Below are positions 47,215-54,896 of a stretch of DNA of 64,000 nt, piece after piece. A model generated the notes under the pieces. It was given only the letters and a program-made list of their open reading frames with translations, made no database searches and was not told where the DNA came from. Within the stretch, counting starts at the first letter, position 1. Each line of letters opens with the position of its first letter. This DNA is from Sandaracinaceae bacterium (lineage in GTDB: Bacteria; Myxococcota_A; Polyangia; Polyangiales; Sandaracinaceae): NCBI GenBank assembly GCA_040218145.1, contig JAVJQK010000126.1, positions 1-64,000 of the forward strand, in the 5' to 3' direction. Made by a program: the position numbers and the translations under genes.

Positions 47215-47838
47215 ATGCGCTCAGTAGCTTTCGCCTCGATCCTGCTCGGCCTCGGCATCGCCGGCTGCGGTGACCCGAACGCGGGCGCGCTCTTCGCCGA
47301 CATCCAGTACGCGACGCGCTGCGAGATGGCGGCGACGCCGCACTGCGGCTCCCCGGTGAATCGCGACATCTGCGGCATCGACAGCGGCGACCCCTGCACC
47401 CCGGACGCGCCCAACCCGCAGCTCAGCTGCAACATCCAGGAGTCGGCCGACGGCACCCGGACCCTCGAGTTCAACGCGAGCCAGGGCAGCGGCTTCGCGC
47501 TCACGATCAGCCAGGCCATCTTCGCGCCCGGCTCGACGAGCGCGGGCGGCGCGGGCTGCCGCGTGGTGCTGGTCGAGGGCGCCAACCGGTACTCCGGCGC
47601 CTGCGGCGCGAGCCCGCCCAGCGAGGCGCAGCCCTGTCAGATCACGAGCGTCCGGTTCTACGACGACGAGGGCAACCCGACGGTCGAGGGCGCGCTCTAC
47701 TGCGAGGGGCTCCAGAACACGGCCAATCCGACCCTGACCATCGAGGTCACGCAGGTCGGCTCCGGTCCGGGCCCCGCGATGACGCCCGGCCGCTTCCGCC
47801 TCGCGAACTGCGCCGGGCTGACCGTCCCCGCCGAGTAG
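47215..47838 (+). CDS. hypothetical lipoprotein
   Basis: 207 residues. Signal peptide ends LGIAGC, so it is lipidated. It is Cys-rich (about 14 Cys, e.g. TRCEMAATPHCGSP, DICGIDSGDPC, GCRVVLVEG), mostly beta, with no known domain. Likely in the outer membrane or periplasm, stabilised by disulphides. It has its own apparent promoter and a GGGGAG ribosome site. Its stop is 6 bp from the convergent spoVR stop. Confidence 0.78.
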   Translation: MRSVAFASILLGLGIAGCGDPNAGALFADIQYATRCEMAATPHCGSPVNRDICGIDSGDPCTPDAPNPQLSCNIQESADGTRTLEFNASQGSGFALTISQAIFAPGSTSAGGAGCRVVLVEGANRYSGACGASPPSEAQPCQITSVRFYDDEGNPTVEGALYCEGLQNTANPTLTIEVTQVGSGPGPAMTPGRFRLANCAGLTVPAE

Positions 47839-47844
47839 CTACGG

Positions 47845-50586
47845 CTACTTGATCGGGCGCTGGACGTGCTCTTTGCCGTCGAAGCGCAGGAGCACGGGCT
47901 TGTTCTCGACCAGGGTGTGGATCTCGACCGGTCGGCGCCACACGCGCTCGAGGGCGCGTAGCACGTCCTTCGCCCAGTCCACCTTCAGGTCCACGCCCTG
48001 GTGGTCGTGCTGCAGGAGCAGCTCGCCCCGGTTCTCGTAGTTGTTGTCGACCACGTAGATGAACGGCTGCCCGGCGTTGGTGAGGCTGAAGAGCAGCTTC
48101 TCTTTGACCGCCTGGAACTTCCGGCTCTCGATCTCGTAGCGGTCGTTCCGCTGGTTGTAGCCGAACGTGTAGAGCTTCTGCGCGGCCACGAACTCGGGCG
48201 TGAGGAACTCGTCGATGAAGGTCACGTCGTTGTAGAGCGAGCGGACCTCGAAGATCTTCTTCCGCCCGAGCCCCGTCCGACGGTTCCAGCTCCGTCGCGC
48301 CTCGAGGGTGTCGCAGTCCTCCCACTCCTTGCCGAACTGCCCCTTGTCCCAGCGCTCCTCGATGTGCCGGTAGAGCTCCACCCCGAGCTTGTACGGGTTG
48401 AGCCGCCCCGAGCCGGTCTCCATCACCCCCGCGTTCCGCTCCGCGTACTCGATGATCTCCGCGTCGGTCGCGACCTTCGTCGTCATCATCTTGGAGTGCC
48501 AATAGGAGTTGTGGTTCACCAGCCCCGCGGCGGCGTAGCGGTGGGTGTCCTCGACGGAGATGTCGTAGACGTCTCCTCGGCCGTGCTCGATGGAGACGAC
48601 CTCGTCCTCCCAGCGCTCGCGCTTCAGCCAGCGCTTGGACGCGAGGTACGCCTCGAGCGCCTCCTGCTTGCGAACGAGCCCGAAGCCAATCTCCTCGGCG
48701 AAGCGCTTCGCGGACGCGCCGGTGACGTGCACGTGCCAGACGCCGTCCTTCTGTAGACGGCGGCGCGAGAGCACGCCGAAGCCCATGAGCAGGAGCTGGG
48801 TCTGCTGACCGAGGGACTCGCTCGCGGTGCTCAGGATCACGCCCTGCTTGCCCGCGTATCCGTCGCAGTCGAAGTAGGCGCGCAGGAACGCCGCCGCGAC
48901 GGGCTTCGGGGAGCGGAGGACGGCGGTCGGGATCTGCTTGTCCCGCGCGCTCGGGCCGTGCGTGAGCCCGAGCCCGTCCGTGAGCAGGTCCGAGAGGTGC
49001 TCGGCGCTGATCGTCACCCGCAGCCGGCCGCCGTCCTGGCGAATGCTCGGGCGGACGTCGAACAGGTGGGCGGCGAGCCGGGCGAAGCGCTCGGCCTGCG
49101 GCGCGTCCGCGGTCGTCAGCCCCAGGGTGCGCTTGACCCGTGAGATGTGCCCGTCGCCGACGAGGTAGCCGAGGAAGGCGCCGAGCTCCGCGCCGACGCG
49201 GGTGGGCACGCGGATGGCCGCGCGCTTCTTCACGGACATGGGGAGGCGTTGATTCTCGGGCGCCTCGTACGCGTCGAGGGCGTGGGCGACCGCCTCGGCG
49301 CGGCGCACGGTCTTGCCCTGGCGGTGGCGGAGCACGGTCCACACCGACACGTCCGCCTCGTCCGCGACGTCTTCGAGCGAGACCCGCGACGCGGGCGTCC
49401 AGTCCACCGCCACCTCGTCCCGCGGCCAGGTGTCGGCGCCGCCGCCGACGCGCAGCGCGTCGCCCTCCGACAGCGCGTCGAGACGCACCCATCCGCCGTC
49501 CGGCGTCATCACGCGATGGTTGTCGGACCCGGTCAAGACGAGCCCTCGCCGCGTGCGCACCGTGATCGTCGCGTGGTCGCGGATGATGTTGCGATCGTAC
49601 ACCCGCTGCGCCGTCTCACCGTCGGACACGCGCGCGCACTCGCCCGCCACCACGTCGCGCATGGGGATCAGCCCGCGATCGGTGAACACGAGGGTCTCCG
49701 GGTCCACGCAGGCCCATCCCTCGTTCATGATCTTGGTCTGCATCTGCGGCCAGAAGTAGTAGGCCTCGCGCCGCACGACGCTGAGCAGGTCGCGCTCCCA
49801 GCGCTCGAGGGGCGCGTGGGTGAGCAGGAAGCCGAGCACGTCGCGGTCGGGGTGCTCGGGGGTCCGCTTGGCTTGCTCTCGCTCGGCCTCGGCCTTGGCC
49901 TTCTGCTCGTCGAGGAACGCCTGCGGGTTGATGTAGTCCTCCATGTACTCGTGCTCGACACGGAGGCGTGCGATCTCGATCGGGTCCTCTTCGCCCTCGG
50001 CCGCCTTCTCCTCCGAGCGCCGGCTCGGCTGGAAGGGCTTCTGGGGGTCGATGAGGTTCTCGAGGCTCAGGCAGCTGTCGATGAACTCCTCGACGCGCTC
50101 GATGCCGACGCGGTCGGCCCAGCGGCGCACGATGGCGCCGTGGTTGGCCATGGTGTCGATCCACTTGCGGTACGGCGTGCCGCTCTGGTGGTCGATGCCC
50201 TGGTTGGTCGCGCGGAAGGAGAAGTTGTTCTTGAAGAAGTCCACGTGCGCGTACACGTGGGTCATCACCAGCTTCTGATCGACGATGCTGTTGCCCTCGA
50301 GGAGGTACGCGATCGCCGGGTTGTTGTTGATGACCATCTCGTAGATCTTCGACAGGCCGTACTCCGCGCTCTTGCTGAGCTGCTCGTACTCCATGCCGAA
50401 GCGCCAGTGCGGGTAGCGCACCGGGAACCCGCCGTAGGCGGCGAGCTCGTTCATCTGGTCGTAGGCGACGACCTCGAAGATGGTGGGGAAGAAGTCGAGG
50501 CCGAAGTCCTTGGCGACCTCCTCGACGTGGAGCTGGATGTCGCGCAGGTAGCGCGGCAGGTGCGTCGCGAGCTTGTACGAAGCCAT
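47845..50586 (-). CDS. spoVR: SpoVR family protein interrupted by an in-frame intein
   Basis: 913 codons in one frame. Residues 1-292 and 694-913 join into a 512-residue SpoVR, the normal length. SpoVR/YcgB is linked to spore-cortex formation and, with PrkA and YeaH, to stress and starvation responses. The host motif MNEGWA ends at Ala292 and resumes at Ser694 as SYWHSKMM, so the intein (48508-49710) sits in the most conserved site. Host family features: ERWERDLLSVVRREAYYFWPQ, ENAGV-like RNAGVMETGSGRLNPYKLG and YVVDNNYENRGELLLQHDHQG. Starts 3 nt after the yeaH stop with GAGGGAAG upstream; transcribed with it. Confidence 0.96.
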   Translation of the reverse strand: MASYKLATHLPRYLRDIQLHVEEVAKDFGLDFFPTIFEVVAYDQMNELAAYGGFPVRYPHWRFGMEYEQLSKSAEYGLSKIYEMVINNNPAIAYLLEGNSIVDQKLVMTHVYAHVDFFKNNFSFRATNQGIDHQSGTPYRKWIDTMANHGAIVRRWADRVGIERVEEFIDSCLSLENLIDPQKPFQPSRRSEEKAAEGEEDPIEIARLRVEHEYMEDYINPQAFLDEQKAKAEAEREQAKRTPEHPDRDVLGFLLTHAPLERWERDLLSVVRREAYYFWPQMQTKIMNEGWACVDPETLVFTDRGLIPMRDVVAGECARVSDGETAQRVYDRNIIRDHATITVRTRRGLVLTGSDNHRVMTPDGGWVRLDALSEGDALRVGGGADTWPRDEVAVDWTPASRVSLEDVADEADVSVWTVLRHRQGKTVRRAEAVAHALDAYEAPENQRLPMSVKKRAAIRVPTRVGAELGAFLGYLVGDGHISRVKRTLGLTTADAPQAERFARLAAHLFDVRPSIRQDGGRLRVTISAEHLSDLLTDGLGLTHGPSARDKQIPTAVLRSPKPVAAAFLRAYFDCDGYAGKQGVILSTASESLGQQTQLLLMGFGVLSRRRLQKDGVWHVHVTGASAKRFAEEIGFGLVRKQEALEAYLASKRWLKRERWEDEVVSIEHGRGDVYDISVEDTHRYAAAGLVNHNSYWHSKMMTTKVATDAEIIEYAERNAGVMETGSGRLNPYKLGVELYRHIEERWDKGQFGKEWEDCDTLEARRSWNRRTGLGRKKIFEVRSLYNDVTFIDEFLTPEFVAAQKLYTFGYNQRNDRYEIESRKFQAVKEKLLFSLTNAGQPFIYVVDNNYENRGELLLQHDHQGVDLKVDWAKDVLRALERVWRRPVEIHTLVENKPVLLRFDGKEHVQRPIK
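48508..49710 (-). mobile_element. intein (401 aa) with LAGLIDADG homing endonuclease in SpoVR
   Basis: Residues Cys293 to Asn693 of the SpoVR chain. Splicing block A: CVDPETLVFTDRGLIPM. Block B: TGSDNHRVMT. Blocks F/G: VYDISVEDTHRYAAAGLVNHN, followed by Ser as the +1 residue. All nucleophiles for the standard pathway (Cys1, penultimate His, terminal Asn, Ser+1) are present, so splicing should work. Two LAGLIDADG helices (LGAFLGYLVGDGHI, ~468-481; AFLRAYFDCDGYAG, ~566-579) keep the acidic residues, so the endonuclease may be active. A helix-turn-helix-like insert lies at ~402-440 (SLEDVADEADVSVWTVLRHR). Confidence 0.93.
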
Positions 50587-50589
50587 GCG

Positions 50590-51699
50590 TTACTTCCCTC
50601 GGCTGAGGAAATCTCGGATCGAGCCGACGATCGCGTCGCGGTCTCGGATCTCGCTCGTGATGATGCGTTCGTCCGCCTTGAGGTGCTCGCGGAGGTCCTT
50701 GATGAACTGGCCCGAGCCGTAGGGGCTCTCGACCTGTCCGTAGCAAAATACGTTGCTCGCGGGCAGGAGCGTCTTCTTCATCAGCTCGATGCAGAGCAGG
50801 GTGTCGTCGACGCTCCAGTTGTCGCCGTCGGAGAAGTGGAACGGGTAGATGTTCCACTCCGACGGCGGGTAGTCCTTGTCGATCATCTGCGCGGCGAGCT
50901 TGTAGGCGCTCGAGATCATCGTGCCGCCGCTCTCGCGCGTGCGGAAGAACGTGTCGCGATCGACCTCGCGCGCGACGGCGTCGTGGATGATGAAGCGCGT
51001 CTCGACGCCCTTGTACTGCTTCTGCAGCCAGGCATCGATCCAGAAGGACTCGATCCGCACGATCTCCTTCTGCTCGTCTCCCATCGAGCCGGAGACGTCC
51101 ATCATGTAGATGATGACCGCGTTCGCGACCGGCTCCTCCTCGGTCTTCCAGGAGCGGTAGCGCATGTCGTCGCGCGTCGGGATCACGATGGGGTTGCCCG
51201 CGTTGTAGGTCCCCATGACGATCTGCCGCTTCAGCGCCGCCTTGTAGGTGCGCTTGAAGTGCCGCAGCGAGTTCGGGCCCACGCGCCGGATGCCGACGTA
51301 GCGGTCCTTCTGGTCGATGATCTTCGACTTGCCGCGGTTCTCGATGTTCGGAAGCTCGAGCTCCTCGCCGAGGATCTCCGCCAGCTCGTCGAGCGTGACG
51401 TCGACCTCGAGCACGTGCTGCCCGGCGTCCTTGCCGGCCTCGCCCTTGCCGTCGCCTTCGCCCTCTTCGCCGCCGACCGGATCGCCCTCGTCGCCGTCGC
51501 CCTGGCCCACACCCCCTTGCTGCTTGTCCCCGTAGCGAAACTTCGGGATGTCGATCTGCGGGATCGGGATGCTGACGACGTCCTTGCCCTGCTTGCCGAT
51601 CAGCTCCCCCTGGGAGATGTACTGGCGCAGGTTCTTCCGGATCCGCCCGCGAACGATCTGTTTGAACCGGCTGTGGTCCTGGTCGATGCGAAGGGACAC
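50590..51699 (-). CDS. yeaH: YeaH/YhbH family protein (DUF444)
   Basis: About 369 residues. N-terminal [32 protein letters not shown] and [23 protein letters not shown] are typical, then a low-complexity Gly/Glu/Asp linker. A VWA-like fold follows with the metal site DVSGSM (201-206), and [31 protein letters not shown] is the family signature. It belongs to the PrkA-YeaH-SpoVR module; in relatives it is a partner of the PrkA kinase. The GTG at 51699 is preferred over TTG 51756, since a TATCCT box ends 6 nt upstream of it and the family begins here. spoVR starts 3 nt downstream. Confidence 0.93.
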   Translation of the reverse strand: MSLRIDQDHSRFKQIVRGRIRKNLRQYISQGELIGKQGKDVVSIPIPQIDIPKFRYGDKQQGGVGQGDGDEGDPVGGEEGEGDGKGEAGKDAGQHVLEVDVTLDELAEILGEELELPNIENRGKSKIIDQKDRYVGIRRVGPNSLRHFKRTYKAALKRQIVMGTYNAGNPIVIPTRDDMRYRSWKTEEEPVANAVIIYMMDVSGSMGDEQKEIVRIESFWIDAWLQKQYKGVETRFIIHDAVAREVDRDTFFRTRESGGTMISSAYKLAAQMIDKDYPPSEWNIYPFHFSDGDNWSVDDTLLCIELMKKTLLPASNVFCYGQVESPYGSGQFIKDLREHLKADERIITSEIRDRDAIVGSIRDFLSRGK

Positions 51700-51705
51700 G
51701 TCCGC

Positions 51706-51711
51706 AGGATA
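51706..51711 (-). promoter_or_regulatory. TATCCT -10-like box for the yeaH-spoVR operon
   Basis: Minus-strand TATCCT ends 6 nt before the GTG at 51699, in the same leaderless spacing as several other genes. It decides the start codon choice. Confidence 0.45.
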
Positions 51712-51804
51712 GAGGTGTCGTGTTCCGGTGGCTACCGTAGACCGCTTCTCGGCCAACTCGCGCCGGCTGCGTTATGCTCGCGAGCCTTACCTCCTGGGGG
51801 TCCG

Positions 51805-53301
51805 ATGCGTCTTCGTCTTTCTCACCTGTACGCTCTGTTCATCGTCGCCGCGCTCGGCGGTGGCTGCTCCGTGATCGTCGACGGCACGCTCACCGGCAAG
51901 GCGGTCGACTGCGCGGACGCGGCCGACGGCACCGAGTGCGACGTGGGCCTGATCTGCGTCGACGGGGACTGCGTCGAGAGCGACTGCGGCGACGGCTACA
52001 TCGACGCGGCGGACGGAGAGGAGTGCGACGACGGCAACGACGAGCCCGGGGACGGCTGCGGGGAGAGCTGCACCTTCGACTGCGTGGCCGACGAGGACTG
52101 CGCCGTGGAGGATGTCTGCCTCGGGGAGGGCCGCTGTGACCTCGACAGCCACACCTGCCAGCTCGGGGACCCGCCGGCGGACGGCACCGCCTGCGCCACC
52201 GCCGCCGTCCCGGACGGCGTCTGCCGCACCGCGGAGTGCGTGCCCCCGGGCTGCGGCAACGGGGTGGTCGACGCGGGTGAGGACTGTGACGACATGAACG
52301 AGGTCGACTCGGACGGCTGCCGGACCGACTGCTCGTACACGTGCACCGACGACGCGATGTGCGACGACGGCGTGATGTGCTCGGGCCTCGAGACCTGCGA
52401 TCTGTCGACGCACACCTGCCAGCCGGGCACGCCCACCGACTGCAACGACGACGATCCCTGCACCGACGATCTCTGCGACGACCTGATGGGCGGGTGCTTC
52501 AACCCGCTGATCGACATGGACGGGGACGGACACGCGCCGAGCGAGCTGGGCGCCTGCGGAGACGACTGCGACGACACCCGCGAGGACATCTTCACGGGCG
52601 CGCCGGAGCTCTGCGACGGGCTGGACAACGACTGCGACACCGCGATCGACGAGGACGCGCCGTCTTGGTACGTGGACTGTGACGAGGACGGCTACGCGGT
52701 CGACGTCGGGACGTCACGGGTCAGCTGTGAAGCGCCGCCGTCGAGCGTGACCGGCTGTGGCGGAGGCTGGACGACCCGGCGGCCGGTGGGGGCCTCCACG
52801 ACGGACTGCGACGACAGCGTCGCGTCGATGAACCCGGGACAGCGCTCCTACTTCACGTCGCCTCACCCGTGCAGTGGCTGCAGCGGGGACGACCGCTGGG
52901 CGAACTACGACTGCAACGGCAGCGTGAGCCGCGAGCTCTCCACCGCGACTGGCGCCGACGCCTCCGACAGCTGCGACTACAGCCCGTCGCAGACGATCAC
53001 CCTCCCGGGAAGCCCGCCCATCCGTCTGAGCGAGCGCTGCTCGGGCTCCACCGGCTGGACCGGCTCGAGCGCGCCGTCCTGCGGTGGATCGGGGAACTTC
53101 ACGTCCTGCAACGCGCCTCAGGTCTGCTCGGGCTCGACCTCGCTGGCGTGTCGCGGCTACACGCTCGAGTGTCGCGACGCCACCTCCTCGATGTGTGAGT
53201 GCTCCCGGCCGCCGTGCTGCACGCCGGGCAGCCGGGACTGCCCCTGGGCGTACGTGCGCTGTACCCGCAGCACGCGGACCGAGCGGCAGGCCTGCCGCTG
53301 A
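51805..53301 (+). CDS. Cys-rich lipoprotein with myxococcal disulphide repeats and MopE-like repeat (paralogue 1)
   Basis: 498 residues. Lipobox LGGGC, then SVIVDGTLTGK. Two myxococcal Cys repeats: CGDGYIDAADGEECDDGN (~57-90) and CGNGVVDAGEDCDDMN. Acidic Cys-rich stretches (CTDDAMCDDGVMCSG) follow, then a MopE-like metal-binding repeat (DGDGH...DCDDTREDIF and CDGLDNDCDTAIDED). The last ~180 residues have further Cys but no known domain. It is surface-exposed and probably binds Ca or other metal. A TATGCT box at 51773 precedes it. Divergent from the yeaH gene; a second copy follows. Confidence 0.9.
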   Translation: MRLRLSHLYALFIVAALGGGCSVIVDGTLTGKAVDCADAADGTECDVGLICVDGDCVESDCGDGYIDAADGEECDDGNDEPGDGCGESCTFDCVADEDCAVEDVCLGEGRCDLDSHTCQLGDPPADGTACATAAVPDGVCRTAECVPPGCGNGVVDAGEDCDDMNEVDSDGCRTDCSYTCTDDAMCDDGVMCSGLETCDLSTHTCQPGTPTDCNDDDPCTDDLCDDLMGGCFNPLIDMDGDGHAPSELGACGDDCDDTREDIFTGAPELCDGLDNDCDTAIDEDAPSWYVDCDEDGYAVDVGTSRVSCEAPPSSVTGCGGGWTTRRPVGASTTDCDDSVASMNPGQRSYFTSPHPCSGCSGDDRWANYDCNGSVSRELSTATGADASDSCDYSPSQTITLPGSPPIRLSERCSGSTGWTGSSAPSCGGSGNFTSCNAPQVCSGSTSLACRGYTLECRDATSSMCECSRPPCCTPGSRDCPWAYVRCTRSTRTERQACR

Positions 53302-53347
53302 ATGCGGTCCGTGCCCCCGCTGCGGTATGCTGCGGGCGGGGAAACAC

Positions 53348-54652
53348 ATGGACCGACTTGCCTTCTGCACCGCGCTCGCGCTCCTCACCGGCTGCTCCGT
53401 CATCGTGGACGGCCAGCTCGCAGACAAGGGCGGCGACGGCGCCTGTGAGGACGCCGCCGACGGTACGCCGTGCGGCAGCGACCTGATCTGCGTCGACGGA
53501 GAGTGCGACGACAGCGCCTGCGGCGACGGCTACCTCGACGAAGCGGCGGGGGAGGCGTGCGACGACGGCAACGACATCGACTTCGACGGCTGCGATGTCG
53601 ACTGCGAGCTGACGTGCGTGGAGGACGCGGAGTGTGACGACGGCTCCGCCTGCAACGGCGCCGAGACCTGCGCGGAGGGGAACGTCTGCGCGGCCGGCGC
53701 GCCTCCCGGCGACGGCGCCGCCTGCACGCTCGAGGGCGGCGCGATGGGGCTCTGTCGCGCGGACGAGTGCGTGGACCCGGGCTGCGGCAACGGCGTGATC
53801 GACGGCACGGAGCCGTGTGACGACGGCAACGAGGTCGACGGCGACGGCTGCGACGTGGACTGCACGTTCTCGTGCGAGGCCGACGAGGAGTGCAGCGACG
53901 GGAGCGTCTGCACGGGCGAGGAGAGCTGCGATCTGGCGAGCCACACCTGCGTGGCGGGCATGCCGCTCGAGTGCGACGACGGCGACGACTGCACGCGCAA
54001 CGAGTGTGACATGGTCGAGGGCTGCACCTTCCCGCTCGACGACGGCGACGGAGACGGCGCGGCGCCCACCTCGCTGGGCACCTGCGGCACCGACTGCGAC
54101 GACACCGACCCCGAGGTCTACCAGGGCGCGGAGGAGCTCTGCGACGGCAAGGACAACAACTGCAACGGCGACATCGACGAGACGGCGCCCACCTGGTACG
54201 CCGACTGCGACGACGACGGCTACGCGGCGAACACCGACGGCGCGCGCACCCAGTGCGGTGAGCCGCCCGCCAGCGGCGGCTGCCTCGGCTGGACCAACGT
54301 GCGGCCGGTGGACCTGACGAACACGGACTGCCACGACGGCAATCGCGACGTCCGCCCCAACCAGACGACCTACTTCTCGACCCGCTACACGACGACGAGC
54401 GGCGGCCAGTCGTGGGACTACAACTGCGACGGCCTGGACTCGCGCCGCTACGGATGCGTGTCGAGCAGCGCGGAGTGCGACTCGCGCACGTGCACCAGCA
54501 GCTCTGCGGGCTTCGAGGACTGCGGCTTCTTCTCGCCGGCGTGCGGGACGTCGGGTGACTTCTCGAGCTGTGGCCTGGTGGTGTGCCTCCCGCCCTGCAC
54601 CGGCGGCGGCTGCCGTCGTCAGAGCTCCACGCGCACCCAGCCCTGCCGCTGA
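53348..54652 (+). CDS. Cys-rich lipoprotein with myxococcal disulphide repeats and MopE-like repeat (paralogue 2)
   Basis: 434 residues, clearly homologous to the preceding protein: lipobox LLTGC, SVIVDGQLADK, CGDGYLDEAAGEACDDGN, CGNGVIDGTEPCDDGN, DGDGDGAAPTSLGTCGTDCDDTDPEVYQGAEELCDGKDNNCNGDIDE-type metal repeat, and a WYADCDDDGYAA segment matching WYVDCDEDGYAV in the first. The C-terminal part differs and is shorter, ending in a Cys/Ser/Arg tail. A TATGCT box at 53326, 16 nt before the ATG, resembles that of paralogue 1. Likely made by tandem duplication. Confidence 0.9.
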   Translation: MDRLAFCTALALLTGCSVIVDGQLADKGGDGACEDAADGTPCGSDLICVDGECDDSACGDGYLDEAAGEACDDGNDIDFDGCDVDCELTCVEDAECDDGSACNGAETCAEGNVCAAGAPPGDGAACTLEGGAMGLCRADECVDPGCGNGVIDGTEPCDDGNEVDGDGCDVDCTFSCEADEECSDGSVCTGEESCDLASHTCVAGMPLECDDGDDCTRNECDMVEGCTFPLDDGDGDGAAPTSLGTCGTDCDDTDPEVYQGAEELCDGKDNNCNGDIDETAPTWYADCDDDGYAANTDGARTQCGEPPASGGCLGWTNVRPVDLTNTDCHDGNRDVRPNQTTYFSTRYTTTSGGQSWDYNCDGLDSRRYGCVSSSAECDSRTCTSSSAGFEDCGFFSPACGTSGDFSSCGLVVCLPPCTGGGCRRQSSTRTQPCR

Positions 54653-54665
54653 GCTCGGCCCGAAT

Positions 54666-54856
54666 CAAGCGCTTCGCGCTTGCTCCGAGCCTAGCAATTC
54701 TAGTCAGGGGCTTTTCGCAAAAGCCCCTCGCTGCGGCGGCAAAGCCGCCTTCGCTTCACCCGAAAACGACGCGCCTGCGGCGCTTCTAGCCGCAAATACA
54801 GGCACATTGTGGAACCAGGCGCTGGATTTGGGGCTAGGCCGACGCGCGCAGCGCGA
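54666..54856. repeat. cluster of tightly packed hairpins between two lipoprotein genes
   Basis: About 190 bases that look unlike the flanking coding DNA (A+T-richer, CTAG- and TTCG-containing). They hold at least four perfect short hairpins with 3-nt loops: CAAGCGC/GCGCTTG (54666-54682), AGGGGCTTTT/AAAAGCCCCT (54706-54728), GGCGGC/GCCGCC (54735-54749) and GCGCC/GGCGC (54771-54783). A CTAG-caatt-CTAG element lies at 54691. Together they resemble a folded intergenic repeat element or a structured RNA. No coding potential. Confidence 0.5.
54706..54728 (+). terminator. strong hairpin, possible terminator
   Basis: A 10-bp perfect stem, arms AGGGGCTTTT and AAAAGCCCCT with a CGC loop, 54 nt after the stop of paralogue 2. 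There is no T-run after the stem, but it is by far the strongest stem in this spacer. Confidence 0.45.
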
Positions 54857-54896
54857 TTAACCCGCGCCGAGTGCTCATGGGGCACGCTGTCGGAGC

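Noticed and set aside
49147-51804. Upstream extension of the first Cys-rich lipoprotein to 1384 codons
   Set aside because: The extension is antisense to spoVR and yeaH; the lipoprotein signal peptide begins at the ATG at 51805.
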